Origin: an uncultured Fluviicola sp.
GTDB taxonomy: Bacteria; Bacteroidota; Bacteroidia; Flavobacteriales_D; Crocinitomicaceae
Direction of reading: 5' to 3'
Length of the DNA: 64,000 nucleotides
Assembly (NCBI RefSeq): GCF_902168135.1
Contig: NZ_CABHOL010000021.1
Coordinates: 1-64,000, forward strand
This document shows positions 1 to 8,646 of the stretch, one piece after another. How positions within the stretch are numbered: position 1 is the stretch's first letter; the number at the start of each line of letters is the position of its first letter. The position numbers were made by a program, and so were the translations under genes. A model generated the notes under the pieces. That model was not told where the DNA came from, ran no database searches, and worked only from the letters and a program-made list of their open reading frames with translations.

Positions 1-2
1 TA

Positions 3-2015
3 ACACCCCAGATTATTGAACAAGTTACTTCGACAACCTATAAGAAAGTAACTTTCTGTTTCAATGCCACTCAGTCAGGGGTTCATTATTTGACGTTTGG
101 GTCGTTCAAGCAAAATAGTATTTCGACCAATCAATCTGTTTTATTCTATTTGGATGATATTTCCGTTGATTTGGTGAGTTCTATGCCTACTGCTGTAATC
201 AGTCCTATAGCAGCCAATTTCTGCGGAAGTTCTCCGATAATATTGAACGGAGCAAGTAGTTCGGGTGAAACAGAATACGAATGGGATATTTATGATATTA
301 CAAGCGGATCTGAAGTTTTAAAGTATAACGGAGCATTTCAAACAGGAACTGCAGGAACAGCCGATGTATCAGCACTCCTGGGAGTCAATAAAATTCCGGG
401 ACATTGTTACAGGGCTTATTTAACTGTTTATAATGGTTGTGAAGTAAGTACTTCTGTCGATTTCTGTATTGTTAATCCGGATATTTCTTTTATCACAGAT
501 GGCAACCCTGTTTGTGAAAGTGTTCCGATAACTCTCCAGGTTACCGGAGATAACGGATGGACTTATGCCTGGAGCGATAACTCAGGATCACTGGGCACCG
601 GAGTGGGAACAACTTCTTTACTAGTGAATCCGACCATTGGAAATGCTACTTACACAGTTGTGGTAACAACTCCGGAAAACTGTACACATACGGAAACGTT
701 GACTTTAACTGTCAATTCCTTAACCGGACAAGTTGCCCCAACTATGAATGGCGTTAACGGAACGAATGAGTATACCGTTTACGTTCAATCCGGCGGTACA
801 GTTAGCTTTAATTCGTTAATTTCAAATAATAGCGGGGAATTAGTTGAGGCAAATCTTACAAGTGAGAGTATCCCTACACCTTTCAATTTATCCCTGCCTC
901 CAAACACATCCAATGGTGGGAATATGTCATTTAGTTGGCAAACTCCACTTAATTATTCAGGGATTTATGACTTCACTGTTTACGTAAAGGACAACAACGG
1001 CTGTCAGGTAATGGATAATACTTATACTTTCCACATTAAAGTCATCTGTGATTACTGTCCTGTTTGCATTAGCTATGATGACCGCACACCAAGTAATAAC
1101 CCTCTTCCTCCTGAAACAAAGGCAGGTAAATGCATTGAAGTAGGTTTAAATGCTACTGTTCAAATCGGAAGTGGTAATTCAGTTTATTTACAAGCAGGAG
1201 AAACTATTGAAATGGGTGATTTTTTTGATTCCAATTCAGGAGTATATGAAGCCGTTATAGAACCAACAACTTGTGTGACCGGGTGTCAGGATTGCTGTAC
1301 CGGATTCAATGGCTTTACGTACGACTCTCCTCTTCCAAATATTTTCTCACCGAATGGAGACGGAATTAATGATGTTTGGTTTATTCATGATAATAATCAC
1401 CCCTGGTGTGCTTTTGGAGCAACTGGTTTTGAATTATATATCGTAAATTCATGGCAATCGAACATCTACAGCCAGGTCGTTTACGAAGGACTCCAATGCT
1501 GCCCATTTACCTCGCTATCTCCTTCACCATCTTCTATTAACTGGGATGGAAGAATCAATGTTGGGACGGGGAAAGGACAATTCGTTACTGAAGGAGTCTA
1601 TTTCTATGTCATATATCTTCATGGTTGCGGTCAAACAATTACTTTAAGCGGAAATATATCCGTTTACATAAATCCCGCGCTGGTTCAATCACACGAAGCA
1701 GATAAAGAAAGAGTTGAGTCGTTAAACAATAATTTAGCATTAACTGACGAAACCAATTCACAACTTCAAACTGATGACCTTCCTGAAGATCACTTTTTTG
1801 TATTTCCGAACCCCACTGAAAGTTTTATAAGGGTTCACGCCGGAAAGAAAATAAAGGAGATCATGATTCTCGATGCAAATGGTAAACAATTGATCAGAAA
1901 GGTCGTTGACCTCGAACAACCAGTAGACCTATCAGGATTAAGCTCCGGGAACTACCAGGTTAGAGTAACTTTCGAGGATCAGTCTGTCAGAGAAAAAACA
2001 ATTGTAAAGAATTGA
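3..2015 (+). CDS. T9SS-secreted cell-surface protein with PKD/Ig-like domains, CHU_C-like domain and type A sorting domain (5' partial)
   Basis: The frame is open to the left edge, so the true N-terminus lies outside the window; a TTG at position 90 is only an internal codon. The visible part is rich in Thr/Ser/Asn with Ig/PKD-like beta repeats (for example NPVCESVPITLQV and TYAWSDNSG). From about position 1337 there is a CHU_C (gliding-motility C-terminal, type B) domain with the signature NIFSPNGDGINDVW and an internal NWDGR. After a linker, from about position 1786, a second domain starts with FVFPNPTESFIRV and ends GNYQVRVTFEDQSVREKTIV, a typical type A sorting domain. In known T9SS substrates these domains direct transport across the outer membrane and are usually removed. 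The cargo function is unknown. The order type B then type A is odd and is listed as a finding. Confidence 0.85.
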   Translation, partial: TPQIIEQVTSTTYKKVTFCFNATQSGVHYLTFGSFKQNSISTNQSVLFYLDDISVDLVSSMPTAVISPIAANFCGSSPIILNGASSSGETEYEWDIYDITSGSEVLKYNGAFQTGTAGTADVSALLGVNKIPGHCYRAYLTVYNGCEVSTSVDFCIVNPDISFITDGNPVCESVPITLQVTGDNGWTYAWSDNSGSLGTGVGTTSLLVNPTIGNATYTVVVTTPENCTHTETLTLTVNSLTGQVAPTMNGVNGTNEYTVYVQSGGTVSFNSLISNNSGELVEANLTSESIPTPFNLSLPPNTSNGGNMSFSWQTPLNYSGIYDFTVYVKDNNGCQVMDNTYTFHIKVICDYCPVCISYDDRTPSNNPLPPETKAGKCIEVGLNATVQIGSGNSVYLQAGETIEMGDFFDSNSGVYEAVIEPTTCVTGCQDCCTGFNGFTYDSPLPNIFSPNGDGINDVWFIHDNNHPWCAFGATGFELYIVNSWQSNIYSQVVYEGLQCCPFTSLSPSPSSINWDGRINVGTGKGQFVTEGVYFYVIYLHGCGQTITLSGNISVYINPALVQSHEADKERVESLNNNLALTDETNSQLQTDDLPEDHFFVFPNPTESFIRVHAGKKIKEIMILDANGKQLIRKVVDLEQPVDLSGLSSGNYQVRVTFEDQSVREKTIVKN

Positions 2016-2043
2016 AAAGTTATGTAACTTGCTCCCTGTAAAA

Positions 2044-2559
2044 ATGATACAAGCAAGAAAATATAAACGATGGATTATGCCGGCTTTGGTCGGCATAATT
2101 CTACTATCTGCCTGCAAAAAAGATAAGGTGCCAGTTCCAGTAACAACACCGGTTCCCGAACCCACCAAATGGGAATTAATTCCCGGAACTTATCAAATGT
2201 ATGATACATTAGGCAACTATATGCATGATATGAGCATTCAGCATTGGTCTGCAATAAACGAAAACGGAGATCGAAAGGATACGTTTCAATTCACTAATTT
2301 CTATGGCGAATTCACCTTCAAAAACTTTCAAATAGACGCTAATATTACAAACCTGCCTAAGTATTTTTTCTACGTTGGTTCACACCAACCACTTTACGAT
2401 CAAAACAATGACCGTTGGCAGTTATGGACTTATAGTGCCCATTACAGTAATGATAGTATCTATCTTTCTTACAAGCTGCATAATATACTTTACTACATAG
2501 AGGACACAAGACCGTACGAATCCATTGAAATAAAACAAATTGGCGTAAAGCAGCATTAA
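2044..2559 (+). CDS. Putative lipoprotein, paralogue 1 of 3
   Basis: Hypothetical protein of 171 residues. The ATG at 2044 is chosen over an upstream TTG because it gives a compact signal peptide (MIQARKYKRWIMPALVG) ending in the lipobox LLSAC, so the protein should be lipidated and exported. The mature part begins KKDKVPVPV and contains PEPTKWELIPGTYQMYDT, SHQPLYDQNNDRWQLW and a C-terminal IKQIGVKQH. All three blocks recur in the next two genes, so the trio arose by tandem duplication. The repeated wording around a GTYxMYDTLG strand suggests a small beta-barrel or lipocalin-like fold, but no family is recognised. It lies 28 nt after the upstream sorting-domain protein and 3 nt before paralogue 2. 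Confidence 0.75.
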   Translation: MIQARKYKRWIMPALVGIILLSACKKDKVPVPVTTPVPEPTKWELIPGTYQMYDTLGNYMHDMSIQHWSAINENGDRKDTFQFTNFYGEFTFKNFQIDANITNLPKYFFYVGSHQPLYDQNNDRWQLWTYSAHYSNDSIYLSYKLHNILYYIEDTRPYESIEIKQIGVKQH

Positions 2560-2562
2560 TTG

Positions 2563-3066
2563 ATGCCTTTCATTCAAAAATACCAACTGCTCATCCTTGT
2601 CTTTGCGGCCGGGATAAATATTCTTTCCTGTACGAAGAAAAAAACACCTGTATCGGTTATTCCCGAACCAACCAACTGGGAGTTAATTCCCGGAACTTAC
2701 AAGATGTACGATACTTTGGGTAATTACTTAAATGATATGAGTATCTCTCATTGGACAAGTTTCAATGAACAAAATGCACAAAGAGATACTTTTCAATTTA
2801 ACAATTTCGATGGTCAATTTATATTCAAAGAGTTTCAACCAGAGGTTAATCCCAGCAATTGGCCCAAGCATTCTTTTTATATAGGATCTCATCAACCACT
2901 ATATGACTCAAACAATGATCGATGGCAACTGTATGGTTATGAGGCGAGATTTAGCAATGATACAATTTATATCAGGTACCAAATTCAAAATATTCTCTAT
3001 TATATAGAAGATGTAAGACCTTATGAAAATCGAACGGTTAAATGTATTGGTGTAAAGCAGCATTAA
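2563..3066 (+). CDS. Putative lipoprotein, paralogue 2 of 3
   Basis: Hypothetical 167-residue protein. The ATG lies three bases after the stop codon of paralogue 1 (TAA, TTG, ATG). Its signal peptide (MPFIQKYQLLILVFAAGIN) ends with the lipobox ILSC, so C23 or nearby is the likely lipidation site. It shares PEPTNWELIPGTYKMYDTLGNYL, GSHQPLYDSNNDRWQL and ILYYIEDVRPYE with paralogue 1 almost word for word, and more loosely with paralogue 3. Function is unknown. The close spacing implies cotranscription of all three copies. Confidence 0.77.
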   Translation: MPFIQKYQLLILVFAAGINILSCTKKKTPVSVIPEPTNWELIPGTYKMYDTLGNYLNDMSISHWTSFNEQNAQRDTFQFNNFDGQFIFKEFQPEVNPSNWPKHSFYIGSHQPLYDSNNDRWQLYGYEARFSNDTIYIRYQIQNILYYIEDVRPYENRTVKCIGVKQH

Positions 3067-3560
3067 ACAATGCTACATTTCTAAAATATTCATCACTCAT
3101 ACTGGTTTTCACAGCAGGGATGAATATCCTTTCCTGTACCAAGAAAAAAACACCGGTACCCACTATTCCCGAACCCACCAAATGGGAAAAGATTGCCGGG
3201 CATTACAAAGTATTTGATACTATCGGTGTGTATCTGTACGACATGGATTTAGTTCATTTGTACAATGAATCAGAAAATCAAGATTCTATACGTTTTCAAA
3301 ATTTTGACGACGAATTTACCTTTTCAGCTCTTCAAGTAGAATTCAGCTCAATTCCTATGTATGTAAGAATTGGGGGCGGGGATACTTTGTACGATTCTAA
3401 TAACAAAAGATGGAAAGTAAGTGCCGGAATTTCTGATTATTATAATAACTGGAACAACGATACAATTAGACTCCGCTTTAATAAGATCAATTACTATATT
3501 TCAGATGTAACACCTTATTACGCTTGTGACTGCAAGCAAATTGCAGTAAAACAGTATTAA
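3042..3560 (+). CDS. Putative lipoprotein, paralogue 3 of 3, with displaced start
   Basis: Hypothetical 172-residue protein, the most diverged copy. It keeps ILSCTKKKTPVP (lipobox ILSC), PEPTKWEKIAGHYKVFDT, DTLYDSNNKRW and a C-terminal KQIAVKQY. The only in-frame ATG ahead of the lipobox that leaves room for a signal peptide is at 3042, inside the end of paralogue 2 (25-nt overlap). An ATG at 3070 sits exactly where paralogue 2 has its start (three bases after the upstream stop), but it is out of frame and meets TAA after four codons. The segment from that ATG to the conserved KY is 20 nt here and 21 nt in paralogue 2, so one base has been lost. The gene either starts at 3042 or is a recent start-site casualty. 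Confidence 0.62.
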   Translation: MYWCKAALNNATFLKYSSLILVFTAGMNILSCTKKKTPVPTIPEPTKWEKIAGHYKVFDTIGVYLYDMDLVHLYNESENQDSIRFQNFDDEFTFSALQVEFSSIPMYVRIGGGDTLYDSNNKRWKVSAGISDYYNNWNNDTIRLRFNKINYYISDVTPYYACDCKQIAVKQY

Positions 3561-3633
3561 AATATTATTTTTTTACATTTATGCGCAATTTGTGAGAAGA
3601 TTAATTATATTTGAGCGTAACACATCCCCATTC

Positions 3634-4665
3634 ATGAAACCGATCAGACATTCACTTATCTTACTTACATTCTTCCTTTTTGGCAGCGGTTTTTCATCCG
3701 GGCAGGAAATCTGCAACAACAACATCGATGATGACGGTGACCGCCTGATTGATCAATATGACTTAGAGGATTGCCCGTGTACACGAGCAGATAATTTTAA
3801 AATTTCCCTGATTACAAATGCTTCTTTTGAGAATACCAATTGTATACCTACTGGTAATGGTCAATTAAACTGTGCTGAAGGTTGGGAACAAGCAACTTTA
3901 AGCACCCCTGAACTTTTTTCGACCAATGGTTTTATGCCAGACATGGTTCCTCAGCCGATTCCGGATGGGAATAATTGTGCGTCCAGTACTTTTGGCCCGA
4001 GTATTATGGATTATTTGGGCACCTGTTTGAACGGACCTCTGCTTAGTGGTCAAACCTACCTACTTAAATTTAATATCGCTGCCGATACTTATGATGGTCA
4101 AGATAGCTACCCTGGGGCTCTCGTTGATATTGTTTTATTTGGAAGCAATAAATGTAATATGTTCCCACTTCAGACTGTTTTTTGTCCTGAAGGTTTGGGT
4201 TATACGGAAATTGGAAGATATACTTACCCGATTCAAAATCAATGGAGCACTATCGAATTGTACTTTACCCCACAAGAAGACATTTCTTCCATCATGTTGG
4301 GCGGATCTTGCGATTTCCCTCAAATAGTATCTTTTGATATTTTCTGGGATAATCTGCAATTAAACCGTGTCTTGGACGAAATCATCTACTACGTTCCCAA
4401 CACATTCACCCCAAACGGTGACGAACACAACAATGTCTTTAACCCGGTTTTTGTCTGTGGATACGATCCTTTGGAATACCGTTTTGATGTGTATGACCGC
4501 TGGGGAGAGATTGTTTTTACATCTTTGGACTCCAAAACGGGCTGGGATGGCTCCTATCACGGACTTCCCGCAAAAGAAGGTGTTTTCGGGTGGAAACTGG
4601 AATACAAAGCGGAAAACACCACCGAAAAGAAAGTCATTACCGGGCATGCAAACTTATTGAGGTAA
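3634..4665 (+). CDS. T9SS type B (CHU_C) secreted protein
   Basis: 343-residue exported protein. The ATG at 3634 gives a clean signal peptide (MKPIRHSLILLTFFLFGSGFSSGQ); the longer GTG-started frame adds an unlikely leader. The mature N-terminus reads EICNNNIDDDGDRLIDQYD, a short Asp-rich, probably calcium-binding motif often found in Bacteroidota surface proteins. A jelly-roll-like middle region (residues about 45-250) resembles the carbohydrate-binding-type modules of such proteins, but this is only inferred from beta-rich composition. The C-terminal ~90 residues form a complete type B sorting domain: NTFTPNGDEHNNVF, YDRWGEIVF, GWDGSYHG, terminal GHANLLR. It probably depends on a PorP/SprF-type partner, of which two are encoded further along the window. 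Confidence 0.85.
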   Translation: MKPIRHSLILLTFFLFGSGFSSGQEICNNNIDDDGDRLIDQYDLEDCPCTRADNFKISLITNASFENTNCIPTGNGQLNCAEGWEQATLSTPELFSTNGFMPDMVPQPIPDGNNCASSTFGPSIMDYLGTCLNGPLLSGQTYLLKFNIAADTYDGQDSYPGALVDIVLFGSNKCNMFPLQTVFCPEGLGYTEIGRYTYPIQNQWSTIELYFTPQEDISSIMLGGSCDFPQIVSFDIFWDNLQLNRVLDEIIYYVPNTFTPNGDEHNNVFNPVFVCGYDPLEYRFDVYDRWGEIVFTSLDSKTGWDGSYHGLPAKEGVFGWKLEYKAENTTEKKVITGHANLLR

Positions 4666-4951
4666 AACCCATCCTTTTTGTCAAAACTTTCAACCCTATC
4701 TCCATCAGGTTGTCCGATTCATTGATGCTGAAAAAGCATTTCTGAGAATCCTAATGAATCTCAATGCTGTTAAAAGACTATTTATTCGATAGATTAATTA
4801 TACCTATTTAACATTCTTATTACCAGTTATTTAAGTGCCAAAAGCTAAAAATAGTTCGTGTTAAATTAAGTTAATAGCGATCCAACTATCGAACCGTCTG
4901 CCGTAATTTTCCGTCAAATTGTTTAACTAATTTATAAAAACATTAAACAAA
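4666..4951. other. Intergenic spacer upstream of the fasciclin gene
   Basis: AT-rich spacer of 286 bp between two plus-strand genes. I see no ORF, RNA gene or convincing hairpin. It presumably contains the promoter of the fasciclin protein, but no exact TAnnTTTG box was found. Confidence 0.5.
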
Positions 4952-6922
4952 ATGAAAAATCAATCCTCTCAAACATTGGTCAGAAGACTAGCAGGAGCTG
5001 CCTTTATGGGTATCCTTTCCTTTTCATCAAATGCACAAACAAATGTGTTTGATGATGTGATTGCTGCAAGTCCCAATCACACGCACTTAGAAGCAGCTCT
5101 TATTGCTGCAGGCCTGGACGACGACCTCCAGAACAACGCCGCCACATTAACAGTATTTGCGCCGGACGACAATGCTTTTAATGACCTGGCCAGCCAACTT
5201 GGGGTCACTGTCAACGATCTGTTAAACCTGCCTGACCTGGCAGACATTTTAACCTATCACGTTCTGGGAACTACTGTCAACGCTGCAGGAGTTACCAATG
5301 GAGCCATTGTTACGCCGTTGTTTACAGGGAACACACTGAAGCTGACAAAAACCGCTTCCAACAACGTGTATGTTAACCATGCAATGGTTACCGCTGCGGA
5401 TCTCACAGCAGCTAATGGTGTTGTGCATTCAATTGACGCGGTACTCATGAGTAGTGAAACGGTGATTGATGTAGCGCTGGACAATGGGTTTACAACACTT
5501 GTTGCAGCCGTTGTACAGGAGGAATTGGTTCCGGTACTTTCGGATCCGTTCGCTCAGTACACCGTATTTGCACCAAGCAACACGGCGTTTGACGACCTGG
5601 CTGCTTCATTGAACACAAATATTGCAGGATTACTGGCACTTCCGAACCTGGATGATGTGTTGAAGTACCACGTATTGGGAACAGAAGTAGTTGCAAGTGC
5701 TGTAACAAACGGTGCGGTGGTGAACCCGCTAAGCACTACAAACTCTCTAAAATTGACTAAAACTTCAGCAAACGCTGTGTTTGTCAATCATGCAAGTGTG
5801 GTAACGGCGGATGTTCAGGCTGATAACGGAGTAGTTCACGTGATCGACAAAGTAGTTCTTCCGGTAAATACCGTAGTTGATGTGGCCCTGGATAACGGAT
5901 TTACAACGCTGGCAACAGCCGTAATACAGGAAGAACTGATCCCGGCACTCTCCGACCCGTTCGCACAGTACACAGTTTTCGCACCGAATAATGCTGCATT
6001 TGACAGTCTGGCTGCTGATCTGAACACAAACATTGCCGGATTACTGGCACTTCCGAACCTGGATGATGTGTTGAAATACCACGTATTGGGAACAGAAGTA
6101 GTTGCAAGTGCAGTAACAAACGGTGCGGTGGTAAACCCGTTAAGCACTACCAATTCCCTGAAACTGACTAAAACTGCTGCAAACGCTGTGTTTGTCAATC
6201 ATGCAAGTGTATTAACGGCGGATGTTCAGGCTGATAACGGAGTAGTTCACGTGATCGACAAAGTAGTTCTTCCTGTGAATACTGTTGTGGATGTAGCCAT
6301 CGATAACAATTTCTCAACGCTTGTTAGCGCGGTAGTAAAAGCAGAATTGGTACCGGCATTGTCTGATCCTTTCCAGGAATTTACCGTATTCGCGCCGACT
6401 AATACTGCATTCGACAATTTAGCAACAACTTTAGGTACGGATTTAAACGGAATCCTGAACCTGCCGAACCTGGCTGACATCCTGACTTACCACGTGGTAA
6501 GCGGAAATGTGAATGCAGCTGATCTGATGAATGGGCCGGTAGCTACTTTGAACGGAGCAAACATCATTGTGAATTTGAGTAATGGTGTTAAGATCAATGA
6601 TGCAACAGTAACTATGGCAGACGTGGAAGCCGACAACGGAGTGGTACATGTATTGGACAAGGTGATTTTGGAATCATTCCTTGGACTTGATAACAATGAA
6701 ATTTTACAGGCGGAAGTATATCCGAATCCTGCAACCGATAAATTAACGATCAGTGGTGTGAACAATGGGGAATATATCCTGCTGAATAACCTGGGACAAA
6801 AGGTAAAATCCGGAGCAATCCCGGAAGGCGACATCTCAATAGACGGATTGTCAGAAGGTTCTTACCTGCTTCAATTAAACGACGGTAAAAAAACGTATGT
6901 AACCAGAGTGATTAAAAAGTAA
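4952..6922 (+). CDS. Secreted protein with four fasciclin (FAS1) domains and type A sorting domain
   Basis: 656 residues. Signal peptide of about 28 residues ends SSNAQ. Four FAS1 domains follow, each about 137 residues, with the two FAS1 boxes visible each time: TVFAPxxxAFxxL and, near the end, (A/V)DNGVVHxID. FAS1 domains usually mediate cell adhesion or polymer contact. Domains 2 and 3 are almost identical at DNA level with a period of exactly 411 bp. The last ~72 residues (AEVYPNPATDKLTIS ... YVTRVIKK) are a type A T9SS sorting domain, so the protein should be delivered to the cell surface. It stands alone, followed by a hairpin terminator. Confidence 0.93.
   Translation: MKNQSSQTLVRRLAGAAFMGILSFSSNAQTNVFDDVIAASPNHTHLEAALIAAGLDDDLQNNAATLTVFAPDDNAFNDLASQLGVTVNDLLNLPDLADILTYHVLGTTVNAAGVTNGAIVTPLFTGNTLKLTKTASNNVYVNHAMVTAADLTAANGVVHSIDAVLMSSETVIDVALDNGFTTLVAAVVQEELVPVLSDPFAQYTVFAPSNTAFDDLAASLNTNIAGLLALPNLDDVLKYHVLGTEVVASAVTNGAVVNPLSTTNSLKLTKTSANAVFVNHASVVTADVQADNGVVHVIDKVVLPVNTVVDVALDNGFTTLATAVIQEELIPALSDPFAQYTVFAPNNAAFDSLAADLNTNIAGLLALPNLDDVLKYHVLGTEVVASAVTNGAVVNPLSTTNSLKLTKTAANAVFVNHASVLTADVQADNGVVHVIDKVVLPVNTVVDVAIDNNFSTLVSAVVKAELVPALSDPFQEFTVFAPTNTAFDNLATTLGTDLNGILNLPNLADILTYHVVSGNVNAADLMNGPVATLNGANIIVNLSNGVKINDATVTMADVEADNGVVHVLDKVILESFLGLDNNEILQAEVYPNPATDKLTISGVNNGEYILLNNLGQKVKSGAIPEGDISIDGLSEGSYLLQLNDGKKTYVTRVIKK
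5473..6294 (+). repeat. Two near-identical 411-bp tandem units inside the fasciclin gene
   Basis: The unit containing GATGATGTGTTGAA at 5651 recurs at 6062, exactly 411 bp (137 codons) later, with only scattered silent changes over most of its length. It corresponds to FAS1 domains 2 and 3. Domains 1 and 4 are clearly more diverged. Confidence 0.85.
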
Positions 6923-6946
6923 GTACCATTTCTCCATTGAAATGCG

Positions 6947-6985
6947 AAAGGTGTTCACTACTCTCCGGTGAGCACCTTTCATTTT
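6947..6985. terminator. Bidirectional hairpin terminator between convergent genes
   Basis: Arms AAAGGTGTTCAC (6947-6958) and GTGAGCACCTTT (6968-6979) pair over 12 bp with one G-U, followed by CATTTTTAT on the plus strand. It lies between the fasciclin gene and the convergent acetyltransferase gene and can serve both. Confidence 0.75.
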
Positions 6986-7563
6986 TATGCTTTGGTCACG
7001 CGGCCATTTATTAAGACGTATTTCTCGTTGCTCTCCGGGCAAACCGCAAAACCGTTCTCATCAAAAGTCAGGCGGTGTCCGAAAGCACTCATCCAGCCAA
7101 TCTGGCGTGCCGGGTTTCCAACTACCAATGCGTATGGAAGCACTTCTTTCGTTACAACTGATCCCGCACCGATAAATGCATATTCACCGATATCGTTCCC
7201 GCATACAATGGTTGCATTCGCACCGATAGAAGCCCCTTTTTTTACAACCGTTTTGGAATATTGGTCCCTTCTGTTTACAGCCGAACGCGGGTTCATCACA
7301 TTGGTAAAAACCATGGACGGCCCCAAAAAGACATCGTCTTCACAGATCACTCCGGTATAAATTGAAACGTTGTTCTGGATCTTCACGTTGTTCCCTAAAA
7401 TAACCTCGGGTGAAACCACCACGTTCTGCCCTATATTGCATTTCTCACCGATCACACAATTAGGCATAATGTGCGAAAAATGCCAGATCTTCGTTCCTTC
7501 ACCAATCGTGCAGCCCGGATCTACCACTGCTGTTTCGTGTGCAAAATAACCCATATCTTCCAT
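6985..7563 (-). CDS. Left-handed beta-helix N-acetyltransferase, WbpD/WlbB-like
   Basis: Hexapeptide-repeat acyltransferase of about 192 residues. Repeated [LIV]-G-x4 turns are visible ([58 protein letters not shown], and VVGNPAR near the end). The [12 protein letters not shown] opening is typical of the WbpD/WlbB group, which acetylates the 3-amino group of UDP-GlcNAc(3NH2)A using acetyl-CoA. The WbpE-like aminotransferase encoded at the other end of this operon would supply that substrate. I place the start at the ATG ending at 7563 ([10 protein letters not shown]); ATG at 7554 is equally possible. The 20 extra residues of the longer frame cover a DNA palindrome, so they are unlikely to be protein. 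Confidence 0.85.
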   Translation of the reverse strand: MEDMGYFAHETAVVDPGCTIGEGTKIWHFSHIMPNCVIGEKCNIGQNVVVSPEVILGNNVKIQNNVSIYTGVICEDDVFLGPSMVFTNVMNPRSAVNRRDQYSKTVVKKGASIGANATIVCGNDIGEYAFIGAGSVVTKEVLPYALVVGNPARQIGWMSAFGHRLTFDENGFAVCPESNEKYVLINGRVTKA

Positions 7564-7595
7564 TGAAAAGTGAAAAGTGGCTTCGACTCCGCTAC

Positions 7596-7621
7596 GCTTA
7601 TGCTGAAGCTTTAGCGTAAGC
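7596..7621. repeat. 26-bp imperfect palindrome upstream of the acetyltransferase
   Basis: Arms GCTTATGCTGAAGC and GCTTTAGCGTAAGC are reverse complements except at two positions, centred on AAGCTT. It lies in the 80-bp gap between the decarboxylase gene and the acetyltransferase start and can form a hairpin in mRNA of either strand. Confidence 0.7.
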
Positions 7622-7646
7622 ATTCAACCACCTTTCAATTAATAAT

Positions 7647-8645
7647 TCATCTTACGATATACTTCTCAAAATCAATGTGATCCGATTGGTACAATTCTTC
7701 TTTTGTTAAACTCTTAAAATAAGCGTAAGTGCGTTTCAACCCTTCTGCCCGGTCAATTTTCGGTTCCCAGTTCAACAGTTTCTTCGCACGGGTAATATCC
7801 GGCTGACGCTGTTTCGGGTCATCCACCGGAAGGTCTTTGTAAATCACTTTTTGGGTTGTTCCCGTCAATTTGATGATTTCCTCTGCAAACTGACTGATGG
7901 TAATTTCATCCGGGTTCCCGATATTAACAGGATCCGAGCAATCGCTGTGCAGCAATCGCACAATTCCTTCTACCAGGTCGTCTACATAACAGAACGAACG
8001 TGTTTGAGAACCGTCTCCGAAAACAGTCAGATCCTCTCCGCGAAGTGCCTGCCCGATAAAAGCAGGAAGTACACGGCCGTCGTTCAGGCGCATGCGTGGT
8101 CCATAGGTGTTGAAAATCCGTACAATGCGTGTTTCAACTCCATGGAATGTATGATAAGCCATCGTAATAGCTTCCTGGAAACGTTTCGCCTCATCGTAAA
8201 CACCTCTCGGCCCTACCGGGTTCACGTTTCCCCAATATTCTTCTGTCTGCGGATGAACCGTCGGATCACCGTAAATCTCAGAAGTACTTGCGATCAGTAC
8301 CCGTGCATTTTTCACGCGTGCCAATCCCAGGCAGTTATGAATTCCCAAAGACCCTACTTTAAGTGTCTGGATAGGGATTTTCAGGTAGTCGATTGGGCTT
8401 GCCGGCGATGCGAAATGCAGGATATAGTCGAGGTTTCCCGGAACGTGTATAAATTTGCTTACATCGTGGTTGTAGAAGTCGAAGTTTTCCAGGTGGAACA
8501 AATGCTCGATATTCTTCAACCGGCCGGTGATGAGATTATCCATCGCAATCACGTGGTAATCATCTTTAATGAACCGATCACACAAATGCGACCCTAAAAA
8601 TCCGGCTGCACCGGTAATCAATATGCGTTTTCTGCCTGTATTCAT
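7647..8645 (-). CDS. UDP-glucuronate decarboxylase (UDP-xylose synthase), extended SDR
   Basis: 332 residues, full length for the family. Rossmann NAD-binding motif [10 protein letters not shown] near residue 12; catalytic serine region [11 protein letters not shown]; catalytic YDEAK (Y-x3-K) within the UXS signature [11 protein letters not shown]. The C-terminal half has the sugar-nucleotide contacts [10 protein letters not shown] and [15 protein letters not shown]. It should convert UDP-glucuronate, made by the adjacent dehydrogenase, to UDP-xylose, or at least to a UDP-4-keto-pentose, in the cytoplasm. One base separates it from the dehydrogenase gene, so both are cotranscribed. Confidence 0.92.
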   Translation of the reverse strand: MNTGRKRILITGAAGFLGSHLCDRFIKDDYHVIAMDNLITGRLKNIEHLFHLENFDFYNHDVSKFIHVPGNLDYILHFASPASPIDYLKIPIQTLKVGSLGIHNCLGLARVKNARVLIASTSEIYGDPTVHPQTEEYWGNVNPVGPRGVYDEAKRFQEAITMAYHTFHGVETRIVRIFNTYGPRMRLNDGRVLPAFIGQALRGEDLTVFGDGSQTRSFCYVDDLVEGIVRLLHSDCSDPVNIGNPDEITISQFAEEIIKLTGTTQKVIYKDLPVDDPKQRQPDITRAKKLLNWEPKIDRAEGLKRTYAYFKSLTKEELYQSDHIDFEKYIVR

Positions 8646-8646
8646 A

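Noticed and set aside
7564-7623. Longer start of the acetyltransferase
   Set aside because: The extra residues are encoded by a hairpin palindrome and have no counterpart in WbpD-type proteins; two ATG codons lie at the conserved N-terminus.
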